This document shows, piece by piece, positions 35,015-43,405 of a DNA stretch of 64,000 bases. A model generated the notes under the pieces. It did not search any database, was not told where the DNA came from, and saw nothing but the letters and a program-made list of their open reading frames with translations. The first letter of the stretch is position 1. Every line of letters starts with the position of its first letter. Location of the stretch: positions 1 to 64,000 of the forward strand of contig NZ_FNCP01000017.1 of assembly GCF_900100785.1 (NCBI RefSeq), in the 5' to 3' direction. The position numbers were made by a program, and so were the translations under genes. Source of the stretch: Desulfosporosinus hippei DSM 8344 (GTDB lineage: Bacteria; Bacillota; Desulfitobacteriia; Desulfitobacteriales; Desulfitobacteriaceae).

Positions 35015-35089
35015 ATGAGTACCTTAAAATTCTGCTGGGACTATTTAGTTTTCTTTGGAGACTGGCTTTGGCCAATCAACGAAAAATAA
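35015..35089 (+). CDS. 24-aa microprotein
   Basis: ATG to TAA encodes MSTLKFCWDYLVFFGDWLWP followed by INEK. Four aromatic-rich turns (WDYLVFFGDWLW) give a short amphipathic or membrane-inserting helix. GGAGAAAGG lies about nine bases upstream of the ATG, better than expected by chance. It sits about 290 bases before the SulP gene on the same strand. Such short hydrophobic proteins often modulate a nearby membrane transporter, but that is only inference. Confidence 0.55.
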   Translation: MSTLKFCWDYLVFFGDWLWPINEK

Positions 35090-35124
35090 TAGTTGAATCC
35101 ACGGGAGTTTAGAACCAAGTTATC

Positions 35125-35168
35125 ATGCTTCCGGTTGACATTCCTCAAATAGAGAACGCCGGAAGCGC
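35125..35168. repeat. inverted repeat before the + strand SulP gene
   Basis: GCTTCCGG (35127-35134) and CCGGAAGC (35159-35166) pair with flanking AT/AT matches around a 24-base loop, 35-80 bases after the microprotein stop. No T-tract follows. It could be an attenuator in the SulP leader. Confidence 0.5.
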
Positions 35169-35376
35169 ATAACCATCAAAAAATCTTTGTATATTCTCCG
35201 AATAGTAGATCCTTCCCTGCTGAGGAATATTGTAAGTTTATTTTCCTCCTCTACGTCATCTACTAAACCTATATGCTGATAAATAAGTACAGCTTAATAC
35301 GTACTATGTTTCACAAAACTTCATTTATGTTATTTCCTAATTAGTAGTGAAAAATTACTGTTTGGAGGCAATAACT

Positions 35377-37101
35377 ATGAACATTTCAAAGTTTATTCCA
35401 CTTATTGATACCTTAATCAATTATGATAAAAAGAATTTCAGATTCGATCTAATCGCTGCATTAACTGTTGCAGTGGTTGCCTTACCTCAAACTATGGCTT
35501 ATGCAATGATCGCCGGTGTTCACCCAGCCTACGGTTTATACTCTGGTATTGTGCTAACCATTATTGCTTCTTCGTTTGGAAGTTCTAATCAGTTGGCCAC
35601 CGGGCCAACTAATGCTATCTGTCTCTTGATAGCATCCTATATGATACCCTTTGCAGGAAGCAATAACTTTTTTGCAAACTTATTTCTCCTAACCTTTTTA
35701 GTGGGAGCTATACAATTTACCATGGGGGTACTAAAACTGGGTTCTTTGGTCAACTATGTTTCCCATGCTGTAATCGTAGGCTTTACCGCCGGGGCAGGTG
35801 TTATTATTGCAATGGGTCAGCTAAATAACATAATGGGAGTTAGTCTGCCTGATCCACACCTTTCAAGTATTGGAAAAGTAGTTGCTTGTTTACAGAGTAT
35901 TGATAAAATTAATTATTACGCTTTAGGTGTTGGCCTTTTTACTATAACAATAATTATAGTCAGTAAAATAATTAATAAGAATATTCCCGGTGCTTTGTTA
36001 AGTGTTATCTTTTCAGTAGTTCTTGTGATGATCCTAGGTTTAGAGGAATTAGGGGTAAAGGTTGTCGGACAAATTCCTCAAGCTATACCGCCGCTAAGCA
36101 TGCCCAACTTCAATCTCTCTGCTATTGGCAATTTAAGTACCGGAGCAGTCGTCATTGCCATTATTGGTCTAGTTGAAGCATTATCAATTTCCAAGGCAAT
36201 TGCAACTAAAACCCAACAAAAGATTGATCCCAATCAGGAGTTTATTGGCCAAGGAATAGCCAATTTAGTGGGATCATTTTTCAGCAGTATAGCAGGCTCC
36301 GGTTCCTTTACGCGTTCTGCTATAACCCATCAAAATGGAGGAAAAACCCGGTTAACAGGTGTGCTGGTAGGTTTGATAATCCTCATTGTCTTATTTTTCT
36401 TTGCTCCCTACGCGAGATATATTCCAAATGCAAGTTTAGCTGGGGTTATCATGGTAGTTGCCTACTCAATGATTGATAAAAGAGCTTTAGTTAAAGTTAT
36501 AACAACTAATCGTAATGATGCCATAGTCCTACTGGTGACCATGTTGACGACAATTTTTGCCCCTCATTTAGAGCAAGCAATTTATGCCGGAGTTGCTGTC
36601 TCAGTAATTCTATACCTAAAGGATTCTGCCGTAGCTACCGTCATAACTTTAGAAACGGTCAGAGGAAATAACGGACAATTTATTGAACAATTAGCCTGTA
36701 AAAATGACACCGCTGTTGCAATTCATCAACTAGAGGGAAACCTATATTTCGGATCCTCAGCGGATCTTGACAAGAAGTTAAGCGACTCATTCCCAAACTC
36801 CATAGTTTATCTCATACGTTTCAAGGGCGTTTCAATCATCGATATTACCGCAATGGAAGTTATTGAAACTTATATTGACCGAGCTTTAAAGGAAGAAAAA
36901 AAGGTTATTCTCTCAGGAGTTACACCAAAAATCTTAGGCATGCTGAAAAAAATGAACGTTGTTGATCACGTCGGTAAAGAAAATATCTATATGGAAGAGG
37001 ATGAGGTTTTTGCCTCATCTGAGAAAGCTATAGAGCATGCAAACTCTTTTGTTAGAAATGTCAGCTATACCTCGGAGAACCGATCGGCCCAGGCATACTA
37101 A
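35377..37101 (+). CDS. SulP family anion permease with STAS domain
   Basis: Secondary anion transporter, 574 aa. The SulP core occupies about 1-410 (start IDTLINYDKKNFRFDLIAAL; PQTMAYAMIAGVHPAYGLYS; IGLVEALSISKAIA; GSGSFTRSA), then a C-terminal STAS domain from about 430 (AVAIHQLEGNLYFGSSADL; IIDITAMEVIETYI). SulP proteins move sulfate, bicarbonate or other anions. The start is ATG at 35377-35379 behind TTGGAGG. It is a clear paralogue of the minus-strand SulP at 41594. It stands alone on the + strand, ended by a strong terminator. Confidence 0.92.
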   Translation: MNISKFIPLIDTLINYDKKNFRFDLIAALTVAVVALPQTMAYAMIAGVHPAYGLYSGIVLTIIASSFGSSNQLATGPTNAICLLIASYMIPFAGSNNFFANLFLLTFLVGAIQFTMGVLKLGSLVNYVSHAVIVGFTAGAGVIIAMGQLNNIMGVSLPDPHLSSIGKVVACLQSIDKINYYALGVGLFTITIIIVSKIINKNIPGALLSVIFSVVLVMILGLEELGVKVVGQIPQAIPPLSMPNFNLSAIGNLSTGAVVIAIIGLVEALSISKAIATKTQQKIDPNQEFIGQGIANLVGSFFSSIAGSGSFTRSAITHQNGGKTRLTGVLVGLIILIVLFFFAPYARYIPNASLAGVIMVVAYSMIDKRALVKVITTNRNDAIVLLVTMLTTIFAPHLEQAIYAGVAVSVILYLKDSAVATVITLETVRGNNGQFIEQLACKNDTAVAIHQLEGNLYFGSSADLDKKLSDSFPNSIVYLIRFKGVSIIDITAMEVIETYIDRALKEEKKVILSGVTPKILGMLKKMNVVDHVGKENIYMEEDEVFASSEKAIEHANSFVRNVSYTSENRSAQAY

Positions 37102-37109
37102 GACTTATT

Positions 37110-37154
37110 GAAATAGCCCTCGAAAAGATCAACTAATCTTTCGAGGGCTATTTC
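37110..37154 (+). terminator. terminator of the + strand SulP gene
   Basis: A stem of about 19 bp with one bulge (GAAATAGCCCTCG... at 37110-37129 with its complement at 37136-37154), starting eight bases after the stop codon. The second arm ends in TATTTC, a modest U-rich end. Confidence 0.75.
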
Positions 37155-37221
37155 AAATATTTGATCGCCCCCTGATAATCCACAGGGTGCCTAGAGTATC
37201 GACTTAATAATAGCAGTATAT

Positions 37222-37488
37222 TCATATTGCAGGTGTTGCCAATGGTAATCTAAATGCAGATAAACCCTCTCTAATTCCAGACGACTCAGGACGGCATTTA
37301 AAACTCGCACAGCGTGTTGGAATTATCGAAATATCCGTGTATATTATAAAGTCTATCTCTTTAGGTGACAACTGGTGTACTTCAGCTTCAGAAGTCTTGA
37401 TTACATCATTAATAATCCTATTAAGACTAGAGCGAATATGGCATAACTCCTTATTAATACATTGGCTGCACTTTGAAGTCTCTTTCAT
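37222..37488 (-). CDS. small cysteine-containing protein after the NtrC-type regulator
   Basis: 88 aa, unrecognised. Cysteines are grouped as CSQCINKELC (7-16) near the N-terminus and CASFKC near residue 60, a pattern that could bind zinc or an Fe-S cluster or act as a redox switch. The start is ATG at 37486-37488 with a strong GGGAGGG. It begins 42 bases after the regulator's stop codon on the same strand and is probably co-transcribed with it. Confidence 0.65.
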   Translation of the reverse strand: MKETSKCSQCINKELCHIRSSLNRIINDVIKTSEAEVHQLSPKEIDFIIYTDISIIPTRCASFKCRPESSGIREGLSAFRLPLATPAI

Positions 37489-37529
37489 AGTTCCCTCCCT
37501 CTCTACACAGAACCATTGTAGATTTCCCA

Positions 37530-38894
37530 TTATAATTTTACTTGGTACTTTTGAGCTCTATAAAGAAGTGCTGATCGTGTAAGTCCAAGTAGCTGTGCTG
37601 CCTTAGTCTGATTCCCTCGACTTTTCTCAAGAGCCTTAAGAATCAATTCTCTTTCTACTTCATCGAATGAAATCCCCTTGTCAGGAAAATTAAGAATCAA
37701 GCCTTGATCTGCATCGCTTTTTTTGTTTTCAACTTTTTGAATTTCTTTCGGTAGATGTTGCACCTTAATCTCCTGCCCTTGAGAGAGGATGACAGACCTT
37801 TCGATTACATTTTGCAGCTCTCGAATGTTCCCAGGCCATTCATAGTTCATTAATAATGTTAAAGCCTCAGGAGAGATCATTTGTTCTTGCGAGGGATTGA
37901 ATTTTTGCATAAAGTGCATGGTCAATAATGATATATCTTCTGATCTTTCCCTTAAGGGGGGAATGTGAATCGGCAGTACATTTAAACGGTAGTACAGATC
38001 CTCCCTGAAAGTTCCTCGTTTAATGCAGTCCATCGGGTCACGGTTTGTTGCAGCTATAACCCTTACATCAACCTTGATGCTTTCGGTTCCTCCTACCCTT
38101 TCAAACTGTCTTTCCTGAAGTACTCTAAGGAGTTTAACTTGCATTGACAGAGGCATTTCAGTAACCTCATCCAAAAATATTGTTCCCTTATCAGCTAATT
38201 CAAAGCGACCTAGCTTTCTACTCACAGCACCCGTGAATGCTCCTTTTTCATGGCCAAACAATTCACTTTCTAGTAGTGTTTCAGAGAGTGCTGCGCAGTT
38301 GATTGGAACATAGGACTTTTCTCGGCGATAGCTTAGATTGTGAATTGAAAGTGCCGTAACTTCTTTTCCGGTACCACTTTCTCCGGTAATTATTACTGTA
38401 GCATTGCTGTCTGCAACCCTTTCAATAAGGTTGTTAACCTCTTGAATTGCCGGACTGTTGCCCAAAATTCGACCATGTTTTTTATTCAGTTCAGAGCGCA
38501 AAAAAACAACTTCTTCCCGCAAACGGCTTACCATTAAGGCCTGCCTCACAACTATCTTGAGCTCATTAAGGTCAAATGGCTTGGAAATATAATCGATTGC
38601 CCCAAGTTTCATAGCTTCAATGGCAGTATCAATTGATCCATGAGCGGTAATCATAATTACCAGAAGCTTTGGAAAGAGTTCTCTGGCTTTAACCAACACT
38701 TCTAAGCCATCCATTTCAGGCATTTTGAGATCAAGCAGAACTAAGGAAGGTGTTTCTTTCTGAATTAGTTCCAGGCCTTCTTTCCCCCGTGTGGCAGTTA
38801 TCACCTGATACCCTTCCTGTCGGAGGCCTTTTTCGAGAGCCCAACACAGATGCTCTTCATCATCAATGACTAGTATCTTATTCAATAAAAACAC
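37530..38894 (-). CDS. NtrC-type sigma-54-dependent response regulator
   Basis: 454 aa: receiver domain (about 6-118, phospho-acceptor D55 in LVLLDLKMPEMDG), AAA+ domain with Walker A GESGTGKE (about 172) and the sigma-54-contacting loop GAFTGA, Walker B GTIFLDEV, and a C-terminal Fis-type helix-turn-helix (KSRGNQTKAAQLLGLTRSAL). It activates sigma-54 promoters when phosphorylated. The likely partner kinase is at 32219 and the likely target the promoter at 33934. Genes downstream: the 88-aa Cys protein. Confidence 0.94.
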   Translation of the reverse strand: MFLLNKILVIDDEEHLCWALEKGLRQEGYQVITATRGKEGLELIQKETPSLVLLDLKMPEMDGLEVLVKARELFPKLLVIMITAHGSIDTAIEAMKLGAIDYISKPFDLNELKIVVRQALMVSRLREEVVFLRSELNKKHGRILGNSPAIQEVNNLIERVADSNATVIITGESGTGKEVTALSIHNLSYRREKSYVPINCAALSETLLESELFGHEKGAFTGAVSRKLGRFELADKGTIFLDEVTEMPLSMQVKLLRVLQERQFERVGGTESIKVDVRVIAATNRDPMDCIKRGTFREDLYYRLNVLPIHIPPLRERSEDISLLTMHFMQKFNPSQEQMISPEALTLLMNYEWPGNIRELQNVIERSVILSQGQEIKVQHLPKEIQKVENKKSDADQGLILNFPDKGISFDEVERELILKALEKSRGNQTKAAQLLGLTRSALLYRAQKYQVKL

Positions 38895-38954
38895 TTCCTT
38901 CGCTTAACGGAAAGTGACAAATTGGAAATCCGCTTGTTCACCCTGTAGTTAGTT

Positions 38955-39542
38955 TTACTTAATCCAGATATCTAGATGTTCCTTATTTTCAATTATCTTT
39001 TCCGCAATTTTCGCCCCGACATGTTGAAAATAAGTCTCCCTATCTGTCCGCGACAGAAAATTGTGGTTTTCGATGAATTTATCTGTAGGAATCACACGCC
39101 GGAGCAGTGGTATCCTGTTAGTTTGGTTAATATCAAAATTTTCCATAGCGTTTTCAAATTCATCTTTAAGAATGGAAGAACTCCAGGCTTTCGGTCCTTT
39201 TTCTGGTTTTACTTCAAAGACACGCCTTGCAAATTCAAAGGGAAATGCGCCAAAAGATATGAGCATCTTGGGCTTGTGTTCATTTACGATCTCTCTGTAA
39301 TACTCAATTTCTTTTGCTACCTCCTTACCCCACCAGTTTAAAGTATTAGGAACGATACCTCCGTCATTTACAGCACTACGAATATAAATATTGGAAGTGT
39401 CTATTCGTGTATACAATTCTCTAAATACTCTGTCTTGGATCTCATCTAATATAGGTCTCCAAATATCATGGCGAACTGCCGGGTATTTGGGGTTTATTAA
39501 TAGCCATATCGGATAAGTTCTTTCTCCCAGTTCTCTCTTCAT
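38955..39542 (-). CDS. unrecognised paralogue family, copy 4
   Basis: 195 aa with every family block intact (YPIWLLINPKYP, ILDEIQDRVFRE, RIDTSNIYIRS, NTLNWWGKEVA, PKMLISFGAFPFEF, KPEKGPKAW, ENKEHLDIWIK); nearest in sequence to copies 1, 2 and 5. The start is ATG at 39540-39542 behind AAGGGTGAG; a longer reading from GTG at 39599 has a poorer site. It is the only member of the family preceded by the duplicated upstream cassette (copy D), the same control region used by the TauE and DASS transporters. It lies 60 bases upstream of the NtrC-type regulator gene and may be read into it. Confidence 0.8.
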   Translation of the reverse strand: MKRELGERTYPIWLLINPKYPAVRHDIWRPILDEIQDRVFRELYTRIDTSNIYIRSAVNDGGIVPNTLNWWGKEVAKEIEYYREIVNEHKPKMLISFGAFPFEFARRVFEVKPEKGPKAWSSSILKDEFENAMENFDINQTNRIPLLRRVIPTDKFIENHNFLSRTDRETYFQHVGAKIAEKIIENKEHLDIWIK

Positions 39543-39715
39543 ACTCTCACCCTTAGAAAAGGTTTCTTTTGGAGTCAAGCAGGACAAAATAGCTTCCACC
39601 TTTCTTTGCTTGTACTGCCATTCACATAAGAATCTTGGCGGGTCACCAATGATTGATAAAATTTAGTTCACTAACTCAAAATCCTCATGTTTATGACTTT
39701 AAGCATTTAATTAAC

Positions 39716-39748
39716 TCGATTAAATTTCTTAGCGGCCATCAGGCAGCT
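39716..39748 (+). promoter_or_regulatory. hairpin element of upstream cassette, copy D (reduced)
   Basis: TTAAATTTCTTAGCGGCC is identical to copy C; the hairpin is shorter (AGCGGCC-ATCA-GGCAGCT, 39731-39748), and the T-tract is replaced by TTTATATA. The upstream TATAAT is degraded to TTTAAT. If the + strand unit works in copies A and C it is probably impaired here. Confidence 0.5.
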
Positions 39749-39826
39749 TTATATATCTATCTATTTCTAGAACCAGTACGACCCTAGTTAATTATTTTTA
39801 ATAACCCCCTCTCTTTATCTATCATG

Positions 39827-39840
39827 TGTGATTCATCACA
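39827..39840. promoter_or_regulatory. TGTGA/TCACA dyad, cassette D
   Basis: TGTGA-TTCA-TCACA is a perfect inverted repeat with a four-base spacer, directly beside block D, the same relative place as the CRP-type site of cassette C. The shorter spacer may suit a different family member or reflect decay. Confidence 0.45.
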
Positions 39841-39845
39841 ATTAG

Positions 39846-39900
39846 AGATTAACATTATGAAAGAAATGTGTCTAGAGCAAAACAATATGCTCATAATTAT
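39846..39900 (-). promoter_or_regulatory. conserved upstream block, copy D
   Basis: AGATTAACAT, GAAATGTGTCTAGAGC and ATATGCTCATAAT align with copies A-C over about 52 bp. It lies about 305-360 bases before the copy 4 start codon. Confidence 0.58.
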
Positions 39901-40137
39901 TATACCTGATAGCGAAATAATTAGATTTGTTATTTGATAGTAAATCCACGTTCATTTGACATGTTTTCGAGCTACAAAACAACCTTAAGTTGCTAGTTAA
40001 CTTACTTAGGAGACGTAAAAGCCTGGAAATTACCTTCTTACTCCAATGATAAGGTTGGCCTGTTGATCAAACTCAATTCTTCTTAATCAAATTCTTTAAT
40101 TTTTAATAGTTGTCCTTTTTGATAAAAAACATACTAC
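39901..40137. other. A/T-rich gap, no gene seen
   Basis: About 240 bases between block D and the terminator of the next operon. I see no credible coding frame, RNA gene or repeat beyond short A/T-rich runs. Confidence 0.5.
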
Positions 40138-40172
40138 AAAAAGCTTCATAGGGAGGTTAATCTCTATGAAGC
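40138..40172 (-). terminator. terminator after unknown-family copy 5
   Basis: GCTTCATAGGGAG (40143-40155) pairs with CTCTATGAAGC (40162-40172), and a minus-strand T5 tract follows (40138-40142). It is about 50 bases past the stop codon at 40224. Confidence 0.82.
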
Positions 40173-40223
40173 CTAATTAGATTCTCTTATTACAACTATT
40201 ATTTAACTCAGTAATCTCGCTTT

Positions 40224-40841
40224 TTAATCCATCCAAATATTAAGTTGATCCTTATGCTCGATAATTCTCCTGGCAATATTAGTCCCAACGTATTTGAAAT
40301 ATTTATCGGTATAATCAAGATCATCAATGTACTTGTCACTTTCGACAACTCTACGAAGCAAAGGAAAAATATTGGTTTTATTGAGGTCAAAGTGCTCAAT
40401 AGATTTAATGAATTCGTCCCCTAAATTTGTGGTTCCCCAAGACTTTGGGCCTTTCTCAGGTTTCATTGCATAGACTCGTCTTAAAAATTCAAAGGGAAAG
40501 GCACCAAAAGATATTAGGATTTTCGGCTTATGCAATGAAGCAAACTCTCGAAAATTGGCTATTTCTGCGGCCACTTTAGCATCCCACCAATTCAATGTGT
40601 TCGGAACTATACTACTGTCGGAAACAGCAAACCGCGTATAAATTTTAGAAGAATCTATCCTTTTACGTAATTCCCTATATACCTGATCTTGAATTTCCGC
40701 CAATACAGGCGTCCAAATATAATGTCGCACAGCAGGATGCTTAGGATTAAATAATAACCAGATTGGATAAATCATCTCTCCCGACTTCCCGTTTGCCTGA
40801 TCCGTCAAAGACAAATCTCTGCTAAGAGTTGAATCAGTCAA
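40224..40841 (-). CDS. unrecognised paralogue family, copy 5
   Basis: About 205 aa, carrying YPIWLLFNPKHP, VLAEIQDQVYRE, NTLNWWDAKVA (Gly of the WWG motif replaced by Asp), PKILISFGAFPFEF, KPEKGPKSW and EHKDQLNIWMD. The start is most likely TTG at 40839-40841 behind GGCGGG; a longer frame to 40913 lacks a site. It follows the SulP-USP pair, from which it is separated by a very strong terminator, so it may have its own promoter. Confidence 0.78.
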   Translation of the reverse strand: MTDSTLSRDLSLTDQANGKSGEMIYPIWLLFNPKHPAVRHYIWTPVLAEIQDQVYRELRKRIDSSKIYTRFAVSDSSIVPNTLNWWDAKVAAEIANFREFASLHKPKILISFGAFPFEFLRRVYAMKPEKGPKSWGTTNLGDEFIKSIEHFDLNKTNIFPLLRRVVESDKYIDDLDYTDKYFKYVGTNIARRIIEHKDQLNIWMD

Positions 40842-40907
40842 CCTGATCCCGCCTTTCAAATTATGATAGTAATATACACCAAAATAGGTTCTCGTGAATT
40901 GAGCTAA

Positions 40908-40956
40908 ACCCAATCAGCCCCGAAGAGACAATTCTCTGCGGGGCTGATTGGGTTTT
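40908..40956. terminator. strong bidirectional terminator after the SulP-USP operon
   Basis: Arms of about 21 bp centred on CAATCAGCCCCG / CGGGGCTGATTG (40911-40922 and 40939-40950 as core), with GAAGAGA/TCTCTGC closing the loop. T4 follows on the + strand and T3 on the minus strand. It lies between the USP stop at 40992 and copy 5. Confidence 0.8.
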
Positions 40957-40991
40957 CAAAAAAGATAGGAGATCAACTGAGAGAACCGGGA

Positions 40992-41561
40992 CTATAGATG
41001 ATTAACTTTTAAAACATTGCTGTTATCATCGGAGCAATAATTATCAATAAAATCTTGGGGCAACTTCTTAATTAACAAAACAGGGATAGGTGATCTATTT
41101 AGAACATTGTGAGCTATACAACCAAAAATCAGGCCTTTTAGCGTGGTTAAACCCCGAGTACCCATGATAATTAACTTGAATTCTTTCTTTTCCGCATACT
41201 CAAGAAGCGCATCTACTGTGTCAGATATGCTAGGGTTACAATAGATTACATGATGACTGACATTCTTACCTCTTTCAGTAAAAATTTCGTTAGTTCTATT
41301 AAGAATATCATTATACAAATTTCTTACATTAGTATCTGACTCAATGACACGTTTCATCCACTCTGACGTAGGACTAACTGGCCAAGTATCGATCCAACTG
41401 TACTCTGTACCCATTGAACCTTCATCACTTTCCTGAACCTGTACAATAGTTAGATGCATATTCGGCATATTTTTTAGCAAATTCGCCGCGTATACTGCAG
41501 CCGAAAATGCCTGCTGAGATCCATCAGAATAAAGAAGCACATTGAATTTTGAGTCACTCAT
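40992..41561 (-). CDS. universal stress protein downstream of SulP
   Basis: UspA-family protein, 189 aa. The nucleotide loop MGTRGLTTLKGLIFGC keeps both early glycines, with Cys in place of the final Ser/Thr. It contains the same insertion of about 30 residues with Trp and acidic residues (GTEYSWIDTWPVSP) as the other stress proteins here. It starts 32 bases after the SulP stop with AAGGAGG before the ATG and is clearly co-transcribed; this direct SulP-USP pairing implies a role in regulating the permease or in sensing energy state during uptake (inference). Confidence 0.88.
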   Translation of the reverse strand: MSDSKFNVLLYSDGSQQAFSAAVYAANLLKNMPNMHLTIVQVQESDEGSMGTEYSWIDTWPVSPTSEWMKRVIESDTNVRNLYNDILNRTNEIFTERGKNVSHHVIYCNPSISDTVDALLEYAEKKEFKLIIMGTRGLTTLKGLIFGCIAHNVLNRSPIPVLLIKKLPQDFIDNYCSDDNSNVLKVNHL

Positions 41562-41593
41562 ATTAAGACCTCCTTCGTATTTCTTTCTTCTAT

Positions 41594-43405
41594 TTAAAAG
41601 GCTGCTGTGTTTCGATTATTAATACCGTTATTTACATTCGTTGCGGTTTCAGATTCTAATAAGTTACAGGCTGCAGTTTTCTCTTTACTGTCAATGATGT
41701 CACAACCTAAAACGGATTTTGCTCTTTCTAAGGCATTGGTAGAAGATGCAAAAATTTCATTCTCGGACATAAAGATGTTATCTTCTCCAATATCCGAAGT
41801 TACATGTGAATTAAGCAATAAAGAGTTGAACTCAGACTTTACTCCGCTGAAGATAACAATTCCGCCAGATTCTTTAACTGTTCTAATAAACACCTTCAAG
41901 GCACCTAAAGCAGTTAAATCAATTGTAGCTACATATTTCATTCTTAGAATAAATACTTTTGATTTATCCGTTAGATCATCCAATTTTGTTTGTAAATCCT
42001 CCGCAGAACCAAAGAAAAGATTTCCTTCTAACTGAATGATTAGAATATCAACTTTATCTTTAAGGGATTTAACTTCTTTTTCGATCACATGGCCATTCTT
42101 CTCTTGTGAAGGAAGAAGTATTTTTAAAGGCGCCTTATTAGTGTCTTTAAGATATAAGGCAATAGAAATTGCAATCCCTGTGTAGATTGCCACATCTAAA
42201 TGAGGCATTACAATTGTCGCAATGGCTGTAGTAAACATTGCAATAGAATCCGATTTAAACTTACCAGCCTTCACAATATGCATAATTTCCTTTTTATCTA
42301 CCATGTTATAAGCAATAACCAGAATTACACCCGCAAGACATGGATTAGGAATATATTGTGCATAGGGTGCAAAAAACAGTAAGACTAAGGCAACTACAAT
42401 ACCTGACATCATTCCGGCAAGTCTGGTAACTGCACCACTTTGATAATTGATTGCTGAACGAGTAAAAGATCCTGACCCGGCAAAGCATTGAAAGAATGCA
42501 GCTCCGGCATTAGCCAGACCTTGGCCAATAAACTCTTGGTTTGCATCTATTTTCTGCCTTGATGTTGTGGCAATTGATTTTGAAATTGCTATAGCCTCAA
42601 CTAAGCCAATGATGGCAATTGCAACTGCACCACCAAAAAGATTCTGCATAACGTTAAGGTCAAATTGAATCATTTTAAAGGGCGGAAGGGAGGAAGGTAT
42701 AAATCCAGTTAGCTTTACACCCTTTTGATCCAGGGAAAACATTACAATAAATATAATTGGAATAATGATTCCGATCAATGCTCCGGGGATTTTCTTATTA
42801 ATTTTTTTGCAAACTATAATAATGGCCATAGTCATCGCACCAAGTCCAAGTGCATACAGATTAGTCTGGCTTAAATGAGTCATAACATAATAGAATTTCT
42901 GCATCGTTGACATATGAGCGGAATCTTTAATAGAAATACTCAGCAGTGTACTGAGTTGACCTAAGCCGATCAATACTCCTGCCCCAGCTGTAAAACCTAT
43001 TACAACAGAATGAGACACAAAGTTAATAACTTTTCCAAGTTTTATAACTCCAAATAGGATCTGTAACACCCCAACCATAAACGTCATTAAGAAGAGCATC
43101 TGATAGACATTCTCTTGGCCCATATACTTGCCTAGACTACTTGCAACGAGTAGTGCAATAGCATTAGTAGGACCAGCAATTGCGTGATTTGAACTACCAA
43201 ACGCCGAGGCAATAATAGTCGATACAATAGCAGTATACAAACCATAAACAGGATTAACACCAGCAATTAATGCATATGCCATTGACTGGGGAATGACTAC
43301 AACTGCGACAGTTAATGCGGCGATTAAGTCTTTACTTAAATATTCCTTTTTATAATTCGTTAAGGTTCCAATTAAAGGAATATACTTAAATCTTGTTAAG
43401 TACAA
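41594..43405 (-). CDS. SulP family anion permease with STAS domain
   Basis: 603 aa, a paralogue of the 35377 permease. SulP landmarks: PQSMAYALIAGVNPVYGLYT, AGPTNAIALLVAS, IGLVEAIAISKSIA and GSGSFTRSA; STAS domain from about 460 (VDILIIQLEGNLFFGSAEDL; TIDLTALGALKVF). A C-terminal tail of about 50 residues (containing GCDIIDSKEKTAACNLL) is absent from the paralogue. Transported anion unknown; sulfate is likely from context. The start is TTG at 43403-43405 behind GGTGG. It is the first gene of the SulP-USP operon. Confidence 0.92.
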   Translation of the reverse strand: MYLTRFKYIPLIGTLTNYKKEYLSKDLIAALTVAVVVIPQSMAYALIAGVNPVYGLYTAIVSTIIASAFGSSNHAIAGPTNAIALLVASSLGKYMGQENVYQMLFLMTFMVGVLQILFGVIKLGKVINFVSHSVVIGFTAGAGVLIGLGQLSTLLSISIKDSAHMSTMQKFYYVMTHLSQTNLYALGLGAMTMAIIIVCKKINKKIPGALIGIIIPIIFIVMFSLDQKGVKLTGFIPSSLPPFKMIQFDLNVMQNLFGGAVAIAIIGLVEAIAISKSIATTSRQKIDANQEFIGQGLANAGAAFFQCFAGSGSFTRSAINYQSGAVTRLAGMMSGIVVALVLLFFAPYAQYIPNPCLAGVILVIAYNMVDKKEIMHIVKAGKFKSDSIAMFTTAIATIVMPHLDVAIYTGIAISIALYLKDTNKAPLKILLPSQEKNGHVIEKEVKSLKDKVDILIIQLEGNLFFGSAEDLQTKLDDLTDKSKVFILRMKYVATIDLTALGALKVFIRTVKESGGIVIFSGVKSEFNSLLLNSHVTSDIGEDNIFMSENEIFASSTNALERAKSVLGCDIIDSKEKTAACNLLESETATNVNNGINNRNTAAF

